A stretch of DNA of 8,320 nucleotides from Deltaproteobacteria bacterium (GTDB lineage Bacteria; Myxococcota_A; UBA9160; SZUA-336), in contig DAOVBF010000040.1 of NCBI GenBank assembly GCA_030673955.1, positions 1 through 8,320 on the forward strand, given 5' to 3'. The first letter of the stretch is position 1; each line of letters opens with the position of its first letter. A program made the translations under genes and the position numbers. Shown here piece after piece: positions 1 to 6,035 of the stretch. The notes beneath the pieces are model-generated. The model saw only the letters and a list, made by a program, of their open reading frames with translations. It had not been told where the DNA came from and ran no database searches.

Positions 1-261
1 GGTAAGCGCGCGACCGGGCTTTTCGACGAAGTCGAAGCCGAGGCGCCGAGTTCCGATAACGAAGGGTTCCGTCGCTCCAGCCAGCGCGATCGGTTGGTAG
101 ACCCCTCCACCCTGCTGCCCCACGAGGAGAGCCAGCAGCGGCTCACGACACGGCCGGTACAGATTCCCGGTCAGGCCGGCGCGGTGCTGACGATCACCGA
201 GACGAGACAGTACGCCTTCGAATACCTCGAGCGACAGGAGGTCCACGCCGAGGGTCCGTGA
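1..261 (+). CDS. 3' end of an unrecognised protein (5' truncated by window edge)
   Basis: Frame 1 is open from the left edge to a TGA at 259-261, giving 86 visible C-terminal residues; the start lies outside the window. G+C is highest at the third codon position, then first, then second (my hand tally), which is the order expected for a real gene in GC-rich DNA. The fragment is hydrophilic and rich in Glu, Arg, Gln and Ser, with no membrane segment. It has a disordered-looking first two thirds and a more ordered end (VLTITETRQYAFEYLERQ). I do not recognise a family. It converges on the acylphosphatase gene, with 42 bases between the two stop codons. The exact antisense register is also open from 303 down to 1, in the acylphosphatase frame after its stop. 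It has no Shine-Dalgarno-supported start, so I prefer the plus-strand reading, though not strongly. Confidence 0.5.
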   Translation, partial: GKRATGLFDEVEAEAPSSDNEGFRRSSQRDRLVDPSTLLPHEESQQRLTTRPVQIPGQAGAVLTITETRQYAFEYLERQEVHAEGP

Positions 262-303
262 GGCAACCAAGGGAGGCCACGAGCCGCTCGGGGTTCGTCC
301 TCC

Positions 304-582
304 TCAGTACGGGACGCGAAAGTCGGAGAACTCGCCGCTATAGGGACCGTATACGACGTCGGCGTGGAGCACCTGCGCGTGGGGCGGGCCCTCGCGCACG
401 AAAGCAACCGCCGCCTCCACGGCGGACTCCTCCCCCTCGAACACCGCCTCGACGCGCCCGTCCGGTAGATTGCGCACCCAGCCCGTCAGACCGAGCTCGC
501 GTGCCCGCCTCCGGGTCGAGTCGCGAAAGAAGACCCCCTGAACAAACCCCTCCACGAAGACGTGGGCGCGCACGCGCTTCAA
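304..582 (-). CDS. acyP: Acylphosphatase (EC 3.6.1.7)
   Basis: This small cytosolic enzyme hydrolyses acyl phosphates such as acetyl phosphate or carbamoyl phosphate to carboxylate and phosphate. At 92 residues it has the normal family length. The first signature is seen as VQGVFFR at residues 14-20, whose Arg20 is the expected phosphate-binding arginine. The second signature is GWVRN at 34-38, whose Asn38 is the expected catalytic asparagine. These are followed by the usual LPDGRVEAVFEG strand-turn (39-50) and a Tyr-final C-terminus. The start is TTG (582-580). It overlaps the TGA of the upstream ParB-like gene as TTGA, and an AGGAG lies about 10 bases upstream inside that gene. The pair is therefore likely translationally coupled on one transcript. 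No terminator-like hairpin with a T-run follows the stop. The family is near certain; a link to ParB-like function is not established. Confidence 0.95.
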   Translation of the reverse strand: MKRVRAHVFVEGFVQGVFFRDSTRRRARELGLTGWVRNLPDGRVEAVFEGEESAVEAAVAFVREGPPHAQVLHADVVYGPYSGEFSDFRVPY

Positions 583-1616
583 TCCCCGTCGTCTCCTGCG
601 ACCGCCGCCACGAGCGCGAGGTCACTCTCTCGCACCGAAGCCGCGCTGAAGCGCTTGGCCGAGGCCGCCATGCGGGTGAGCGCCGCGCCGATCGCCATGG
701 GGGGCTTCGTCACGCCCTTCTTGGCCCGGTGGAAGCGCACGGGGTTGATGCGCGCGACCACCAGGTTCCGCAGATAGGGCGAGCGGAATCCGCGCTTCCG
801 CAGCTCATCGATGATGCGCGCGACCTCCCGATCGATGGCGATCAAGCGTGACGCCCAGCCCTTGCGTTCGCGAAGGCTCTTCACCAGCGTGCTCGAGCTG
901 AACCGGTCCACCTTGCGCAGGAAGGGATGGTACGCCCCGCCGGCAAAGCGCCGCTCCTGCTCGAAGACGATGCCGAGCGTGAGCAGCGAGGGGGATTCGA
1001 ACTCCGCCTCGTAGTCGACCTCGCGCGCCCGCTTGCTGCGCACCGCCAGCTCGCGCGCCATGCGGATCACCTCGAGGCCGCGGTCGCGCAGGTTGTGTGC
1101 CTTCTCCGTGTTGAGCGCGAGAATTCGGAAGGCCAGGTCTTCGTCCGGCGAGATCAGGGCCGTGATCTGCCGCAGCCCCAGCAGTCTGGCCGCGGCCAGA
1201 CGGTGGTGCCCGTTGGGGGTCCAGAACTGATCGTCCGCACCCCGCACCACGATGAGCGGATCCAGGAACGAGCCGCTCTCCTCGATCTTCTGCGCCAGAC
1301 GCTTCGTGTGCGCGGGAGAGAGGTCCCGTTGAAAGGGGGTCGGCTGGACCGCCTCGATCGGCAGCGATGCAACCAGCAGGGGTCTGCCCGAGAAGGGCTC
1401 CCGGTAACATCCGATCGCCGCGCCGCCCAGCTCACGCACCTTTTCGGCGAGAGGGCGGATCTCGGGCGTGCTCAGGTCCAGCAGGACCTCCACGCCGGCG
1501 AGCCCGCGCTTCTCCTTGCGCGGCGTGAGCCGCTTGCGTGACGCTGTCGACCGCTTCCGCACGGCCTTCTTCCGCGTGGTCTTCTTGCGGGTGCTCTTGG
1601 TCCGGGTCCGCGCCAT
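579..1616 (-). CDS. ParB/Srx-fold domain protein with a histone-like basic N-terminal tail
   Basis: The first 37 residues hold 19 Lys/Arg, in short units of the type KSTRKK/TTRKK, resembling histone H1- or AlgP-like tails that bind nucleic acid non-specifically. A ParB-like N-terminal domain follows: a box I-like segment TPFQRDLS (93-100), then PNGHHRLAAARLLG (134-147), the position of the ParB box II motif. Canonical ParB boxes bind CTP, but whether this GHHR variant does is unknown. The remainder (about 155-345) is mostly predicted helix (for example 168-195 and 260-285). I cannot see a clear ParB/KorB helix-turn-helix in it. No ParA gene is adjacent, so this is an orphan ParB-like protein rather than a proven partition factor. 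The ATG has no good Shine-Dalgarno, but a TAAAAT box sits exactly where a leaderless transcript would need it. The 3' end overlaps the acylphosphatase start. Other possibilities are a nucleoid-associated or regulatory DNA-binding protein, or a ParB-fold nuclease. Confidence 0.85.
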   Translation of the reverse strand: MARTRTKSTRKKTTRKKAVRKRSTASRKRLTPRKEKRGLAGVEVLLDLSTPEIRPLAEKVRELGGAAIGCYREPFSGRPLLVASLPIEAVQPTPFQRDLSPAHTKRLAQKIEESGSFLDPLIVVRGADDQFWTPNGHHRLAAARLLGLRQITALISPDEDLAFRILALNTEKAHNLRDRGLEVIRMARELAVRSKRAREVDYEAEFESPSLLTLGIVFEQERRFAGGAYHPFLRKVDRFSSSTLVKSLRERKGWASRLIAIDREVARIIDELRKRGFRSPYLRNLVVARINPVRFHRAKKGVTKPPMAIGAALTRMAASAKRFSAASVRESDLALVAAVAGDDGD

Positions 1617-1622
1617 GGCACC

Positions 1623-1628
1623 ATTTTA
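1623..1628 (-). promoter_or_regulatory. Candidate -10 box (TAAAAT) for leaderless transcription of the ParB-like gene
   Basis: On the minus strand GATAAAAT stands out in GC-rich surroundings. The hexamer TAAAAT ends six bases before the ATG. If transcription began at the A of that ATG, the hexamer would occupy -12 to -7, the textbook position. The absence of a Shine-Dalgarno before this ATG agrees with a leaderless mRNA. The -35 region (CTCGCG with 17-base spacing) does not match TTGACA, so support is only partial. Confidence 0.35.
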
Positions 1629-1718
1629 TCCGGGACGGGGCCGCGCGCGAGCCAGCACGCGGAGCAAGTGTTCAAGAAACGCCCAGCACGGGAGAGAGGA
1701 ACCCTCGCCAGCAGGGCC

Positions 1719-3494
1719 CTAGTGCTCGGGTACCTCTAGCTCCACCGGCAGCTGAACAGTGACCTTCGTCCCCCAGCCCGGTTCGCTCACCAGCGAAATC
1801 TCGCCCCCATGCTGCGCTACGATGCCGTGCGCGATGCTCAGCCCGAGCCCGGTGCCTCCTTCCCTCTGGCGGGTGGTGTAGAAGGGATCGAAGACCCGCC
1901 TTCGCTCCGGCTCGGAAAGTCCCGGGCCGTTGTCCTCGACCGTGACCCGAACTCCCTCGGGGGTGCGCTCCGAGCGGATCGTAATCCGGGTTCGAGAGTC
2001 GCCCGCCTCCACCGCGTTCTGAATCACGTTCACGAGGACCTGCTGCATCTCGAAAGGGTTAATCCGGATGTGAGGAAGCGCCTCATCGAGCTCGATCTCC
2101 ATGAAGACCCCGACTTTCTCGATAGAGCTCCTGGTCATGTCCAGCGCCGAGCGGATGAGCTGGTTCAGGTCATTCGCCCACCGCTCGGTCGGTTCTCTTC
2201 GAGCGAACTGGAGGACGCTCTTCACGATCTGGCCACCCCGCTTCGCTTGCTGGACGATGTCGGCCAGGGCACTCGTCACCACCTCGCTGCCGTCGGGCGC
2301 ATCCTTGGCCGCAAGGGCGTATTCGGCGGAGAGCACGATGCCGCCCAGTGGATTGTTGATTTCGTGCGCGATGCCGGTGGCGAGGGTTCCGATCGACGCC
2401 AGACGCTCGGACTCCCTGAGCTGCTCCACGGACCGCTCGCGCTCCGCGAATGCCTTTTGGAGCCACTCGTTCGCCATCACGAGATCGGCGGTTCTTGCCC
2501 TGACGCGGTCGTCGAGCTCGTCGTGCGCCCGGCGGTGCGCGTCCTCCGCACGCTGACGCTGGGCGTTGGCCGGGGCCTTGACCTTGGCCGCGGCTGCAAC
2601 CAAACCCACAAACGACTGTTGTAGAAACAGGGACTCCTGCAGCGTCTCCTTCACGAAGGGTCCGTAGCCCCCCAGGGTTCCGAAGACCGCCGTGAGCGCT
2701 GCAATGGCAGTTGCCGTCGTCGCACCGCGTAGACCGAACCGGTAGGCTGCCCATACAACGAAGGGTAAAAGGAGGAAGGCCAGCGGAGACTGATAGGTGG
2801 TGATCTGTCGGGGGAGCCAACCGCCGAAGGCGATCCCGCACACCAGGACCAGAATGCCCAGCAGGATCACCCCCTCGGCGATCCGTTTTCGGTCCAACGG
2901 AACGTCCACTCTCCCGGTCCAGGCCAGCAGGAGCGGAGCCACGACCAGAAATCCCAGCAGGTCTCCGAGCCAATAGGTGAGCAGGATCTGGAGATACCCA
3001 GCGGAGAAAGCGACCCCACCCAGAGCCACAGACGTCCCGCCGATGAGCGCGCCGACCGCTGTGCTCACCGGAGTCACGAACCCCACGAACAGAAACGCGT
3101 CCCGAGCGCGATCGAGAAAATCGGGACTGGAGCAGAACCTGCGAACCAGGAAAGCGCCGAGCAGCGCCTCTAATACTTCCGCGAGCAGGAGAGGCAGCCC
3201 CACCGGAGCGGAGAGACCGAGCTCGAGGTTCGTCAGTAGCCCCCCCAACACGATCCCGGGCCAGACGCGATATCCCAGGCGCACGACCGCCGCCAATGAG
3301 ATCCCGCTGGACACCCAGACCAGGCTCGGACCCCCGCGAATCTCGACCATCATGAGGCCGACCTTCGCGGCGATGTAATAGACCACTCCGAGCAGCGCGA
3401 TCGTGCCCAGGTACGTAAGCGTCCGTCGCGTCACCGAGCTCTCCATGAAGACCCACTCGACTCTACGCGAGAGTGCGACAGAATCCCATCTCAA
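1719..3494 (-). CDS. MASE1-type membrane sensor histidine kinase
   Basis: This is a two-component sensor that autophosphorylates on histidine. Residues about 25-300 form a MASE1-like sensory domain with roughly eight hydrophobic helices; typical pieces are AAKVGLMMV (42-50), SLVWVSSGISLA (57-68), VWPGIVLGGLLTNL (77-90) and YWLGDLLG (174-181). A charged, probably coiled linker (310-362) leads to the kinase core. H377 in GIAHEINNPLGG is the phospho-accepting histidine. The ATP-binding domain has an N box (N489 and N493), DNGPGL (521-526), FDPFYTT (535-541) and GGTGLGLS (546-553). No receiver or Hpt domain is attached, so it needs a regulator encoded elsewhere. The TTG start at 3494 has AGGGG six bases upstream. 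The first in-frame ATG is at 3446 (16 residues shorter) with no good Shine-Dalgarno; either start keeps the whole sensor. The gene lies 134 bases downstream of the HDOD kinase, possibly co-transcribed. The signal is unknown. Confidence 0.93.
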   Translation of the reverse strand: MRWDSVALSRRVEWVFMESSVTRRTLTYLGTIALLGVVYYIAAKVGLMMVEIRGGPSLVWVSSGISLAAVVRLGYRVWPGIVLGGLLTNLELGLSAPVGLPLLLAEVLEALLGAFLVRRFCSSPDFLDRARDAFLFVGFVTPVSTAVGALIGGTSVALGGVAFSAGYLQILLTYWLGDLLGFLVVAPLLLAWTGRVDVPLDRKRIAEGVILLGILVLVCGIAFGGWLPRQITTYQSPLAFLLLPFVVWAAYRFGLRGATTATAIAALTAVFGTLGGYGPFVKETLQESLFLQQSFVGLVAAAAKVKAPANAQRQRAEDAHRRAHDELDDRVRARTADLVMANEWLQKAFAERERSVEQLRESERLASIGTLATGIAHEINNPLGGIVLSAEYALAAKDAPDGSEVVTSALADIVQQAKRGGQIVKSVLQFARREPTERWANDLNQLIRSALDMTRSSIEKVGVFMEIELDEALPHIRINPFEMQQVLVNVIQNAVEAGDSRTRITIRSERTPEGVRVTVEDNGPGLSEPERRRVFDPFYTTRQREGGTGLGLSIAHGIVAQHGGEISLVSEPGWGTKVTVQLPVELEVPEH

Positions 3495-3628
3495 ACGCGA
3501 CCCCTGGCGCCGAACCCCGCCGGGGCAGGTCCGGAAACAGGAACAAATTCAAGAACTTAGCAGGGTCTCAGCAGGCCGGGCGGGAGAGGGAAGGCGAAGC
3601 GTGGAAGCCCCCGACGGACGGGCCTGGC

Positions 3629-5791
3629 TTACTGGCTTCCCTCCTCGCCGCACCAGACTTGGACGAGCTTTCGCAGCGTGCCGAGTGTCGCCGGCTTGCT
3701 CACGTAGTCGTCCATGCCCGCAGCAAGGCAGCGCTCGCGGTCACCCTGGAGGGCGTTGGCGGTCATCGCGATGATCGGGACCCGCGTCCCTTCGCCTTCC
3801 CGGCGTCGGATCTCCGCAGTGGCCTCGAAGCCGTCCATTTCGGGCATCTGGCAGTCCATGACCACCAGGTCGTAGGTGCCTCCGGCGTACATCTCGACGG
3901 CCTCGCGACCGTTGGCGGCTACGTCCACCCGACACCCGAGCTTCTCGAGCATTCGCACCGCCACCTTCTGGTTCACCAGGTTGTCCTCCGCCAGCAGGAC
4001 ACGTGCGGCGAATCGTGCGGGCTTCTCCTCGTCGGCTCCCGTCCCGCCGCTGGCTGCTTTGGCGGACTCGGCTTTGTCGAGGGGCAGCGGAAGGTGCACC
4101 CGGAAGGTCGAGCCTTCTCCGACGTAGCTCTCGACCTCGATGCTCCCGCCCATCAGCTCCACCAGCTGCTTCGTGATGGCGAGCCCGAGGCCCGTTCCTC
4201 CGAAGCGACGGTGCGTGGACGTGTCCGCCTGCGTGAACTTCTCGAAGATCCGCTCGACTGCGTCCGGCTCGATCCCGATACCCGTGTCCTCGACCTCGAG
4301 GCGTATCCGCGCCTCGGTCTCGCCTCGCTCATCACAGCCGATGGCGATCGCAACCCGACCCTCGCTCGTGAACTTGATGGCGTTGCTGGCGAGGTTGAGA
4401 AGCACCTGCCGGACGCGCACGGAATCCCCGACGAGCCTCCGGGGCGCATTGGCCGCGTAGCGGGCGCCGAACCCGAGCCGCTTCTCCTCGGCCTGCGCAG
4501 CCAGCATCTGGACGACCTCCTCCACCACGGCCTCGAGGTCGAAGGGCGTGCGCTCGATCGTGAGTTTGCCCGCCTCGATCCTCGAGAAGTCGAGAATGTC
4601 GTTGATGATCACGAGCAGTGTGTCCGCGGAGCTCCGGATGATCTGGACCAGATCCCGTTGCTCTTTGCCGAGGTCCGTCTTCGCGAGCAACTCCGTGGTT
4701 CCGACCACTCCGTTCAAGGGCGTGCGGATCTCGTGGCTCATGTTCGCGAGGAACTCGGCTTTGGCGCGGCTTGCCGCTTCGGCGGCGAAGCGCTCGACAC
4801 GGAGTGAGCGGGCGGCTCGGTCGGTGGTCTCCAGCCGTTCCTCAACGGTCGAGAGCGCGCCGCCCAGCTGCAGCGTAAGCGCCGCAAGCTGATCGTTGGC
4901 CCGGCGCATGAGGTCCTCGTAGGAGACCGACTCCTCGACATCCAGATCCATGAGCTTCAGAGCCTTCCGGATCTGAGGATCGATCCGCGTGAGAAGCGCT
5001 TGAAGTGCCGAGTCCGACATGCCCAGCGTCGATTGCGCCAGCTCGTGGAGCCGGACCACTGCGCTCGCATCGTGCGTCGAGCAGAAAACCTTCGCGACCT
5101 GAGCCGCGACACGTAGCACCCGCGCCAGCCGGTGCTCCACCGGGTCGCCCCCTTCCATGCTGCTGGGTTGATGGTGGGCTGCGATCGGGCACCTGAGGAT
5201 CGACGGAAAACTCCACTTCTGGAGGAGTGCGTTCGCCACCTCGGTGTGGTCGGTTCCGAGTTCCGCCCGCTCGATGATCCACAGCTCGTCCATCGAGTCC
5301 CCGACCTGTTGAAGCACGGCGTCATAGCGCTCCGGAATCGCTCGCTGCAGTGCGAGCACGCCGATGTCCTGCAGCAGTCCGGCGACATACGCCTCATCGC
5401 GGAGCGTGGGCTCGTCCCCCACCAGATCTCGCGCGGCCACGGCGGTCGTGAGCGCGTGCCGCCAATGCAGCTTGTAGTCGAAGGTGAAGGGGTCCAGCTC
5501 CTGCTCCTCGAAGGGTGTGAGGGAGAAGGTCAAGATCGCGCTCTGGATCTTCATCATGCCGAGGGTTCGGATCGCCTGGGGGAGCGTCGAGACCGAGCGG
5601 TCCTTACTGCCGCCGGGCTCGTTCGCCGCGCGGATGATCTTCGCCGTCAGTACGGGGTCGCATTGGATGAGCGACTGGAGCACCTCGGGCTCGCTCTCCG
5701 CCCGATCGATGAGCTCGAGGATCTTCGAAGCCAAATGCGAGGGGGACGGGAGGCCCCGCTTCTCGAGTACGTTGAGCACCACGTCGAGCAA
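3629..5791 (-). CDS. Soluble HDOD-histidine kinase-receiver hybrid protein
   Basis: The order is HDOD (about 12-205), linker (206-340), HisKA (341-405), HATPase_c (450-570), Ala/Gly linker (572-593) and receiver (596-715). HDOD landmarks are the opening LPSPSHLASKILELID, CDPVLTAKIIRAAN (44-57) and AIRTLGMMKIQ (73-83). The position often occupied by His-Asp in HD-type domains reads Q141-D142 (LLQDIG), so metal-dependent hydrolase activity is unlikely. The kinase has H353 in FLANMSHEIRTPLNG, N470, DTGIGI (502-507) and GGTGLGLA (531-538). The receiver has acidic E602-D603, phospho-acceptor D646 (VVMDCQMPEMDGF), T677 and K699, all intact. There is no membrane segment and no Hpt domain. The start is TTG with AAGGGG seven bases upstream; it lies about ten residues before the HDOD domain, as expected. 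HDOD domains are usually seen alone or with output domains such as GGDEF, so their use here as a kinase input is notable. The ligand is unknown. Confidence 0.93.
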   Translation of the reverse strand: MLDVVLNVLEKRGLPSPSHLASKILELIDRAESEPEVLQSLIQCDPVLTAKIIRAANEPGGSKDRSVSTLPQAIRTLGMMKIQSAILTFSLTPFEEQELDPFTFDYKLHWRHALTTAVAARDLVGDEPTLRDEAYVAGLLQDIGVLALQRAIPERYDAVLQQVGDSMDELWIIERAELGTDHTEVANALLQKWSFPSILRCPIAAHHQPSSMEGGDPVEHRLARVLRVAAQVAKVFCSTHDASAVVRLHELAQSTLGMSDSALQALLTRIDPQIRKALKLMDLDVEESVSYEDLMRRANDQLAALTLQLGGALSTVEERLETTDRAARSLRVERFAAEAASRAKAEFLANMSHEIRTPLNGVVGTTELLAKTDLGKEQRDLVQIIRSSADTLLVIINDILDFSRIEAGKLTIERTPFDLEAVVEEVVQMLAAQAEEKRLGFGARYAANAPRRLVGDSVRVRQVLLNLASNAIKFTSEGRVAIAIGCDERGETEARIRLEVEDTGIGIEPDAVERIFEKFTQADTSTHRRFGGTGLGLAITKQLVELMGGSIEVESYVGEGSTFRVHLPLPLDKAESAKAASGGTGADEEKPARFAARVLLAEDNLVNQKVAVRMLEKLGCRVDVAANGREAVEMYAGGTYDLVVMDCQMPEMDGFEATAEIRRREGEGTRVPIIAMTANALQGDRERCLAAGMDDYVSKPATLGTLRKLVQVWCGEEGSQ

Positions 5792-6035
5792 GATCTCGCC
5801 CCTTTCCAGACCCCTGGGGTGGCCCCGGCCTTCTTCGTCGATCGGTCCTGTTCAGAGGCGACTTGACCGGAGCGCCGGTTGGCCCGGTGGGGATGCCTGC
5901 AATCGGCAGGACGCAGATCGCTGCTCTAAGTCCGCGCGTCGACTGGCATGGGACGAGCCACTGCCGGAGGGCCCCGGAAATCCGAGGCGAAATTCCGGGG
6001 CGGATCCGCCGCCCTGCGGGCAGCGTGGCTCGCCC
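5792..6035 (-). other. 244-base leader upstream of the HDOD kinase with three inverted repeats
   Basis: No gene is supported here. Three perfect inverted repeats occur, in minus-strand order. The first pairs 6001-5993 with 5979-5971: GCCCCGGAA and its complement, 9 bp, 13-base loop. The second pairs 5910-5906 with 5900-5896: CCTGC/GCAGG, 5 bp, 5-base loop. The third pairs 5879-5875 with 5870-5866: ACCGG/CCGGT, 4-base loop. The first lies 35 bases past the PEBP stop but has no T-run, so it is not a standard intrinsic terminator. It may still shield a 3' end, or the region may be a structured 5' leader for the kinase. A 12-base palindrome (GGCGGATCCGCC, 5999-6010) abuts the first repeat. I recognise no known riboswitch. 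Promoter hexamers are not convincing. Confidence 0.4.
5799..5804 (-). promoter_or_regulatory. Ribosome binding site supporting the TTG start of the HDOD kinase
   Basis: AAGGGG on the minus strand lies seven bases before the TTG at 5791-5789. The nearby GTG codons (residues 4 and 5) would be too far from it. It therefore decides the unusual start. Confidence 0.6.

Noticed and set aside
258..851. Plus-strand open frame across acyP and the ParB-like gene
   Set aside because: It is Arg/Pro-rich shadow sequence covering two recognisable minus-strand genes.
991..1005. tRNA T-arm-like string (complement of GGAGTTCGAATCCCC)
   Set aside because: It encodes part of the ParB-like protein (EFESPS); no acceptor stem, anticodon arm or CCA surrounds it.
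3473..4807. Long plus-strand open frame (444 codons) opposite the HDOD kinase
   Set aside because: It is antisense to a gene with intact kinase and receiver motifs. Its product is a low-complexity mix without recognisable domains, as expected from GC-rich codon bias.
5881..5960. Possible cyclic di-GMP (GEMM) riboswitch because of GGACGCAGA-like sequence
   Set aside because: The similarity is on the plus strand, away from any downstream gene, and the other conserved GEMM elements are absent.
5971..6001. Rho-independent terminator after the PEBP gene
   Set aside because: The 9-bp inverted repeat has no following T-run on the minus strand, so it is listed only as an inverted repeat.
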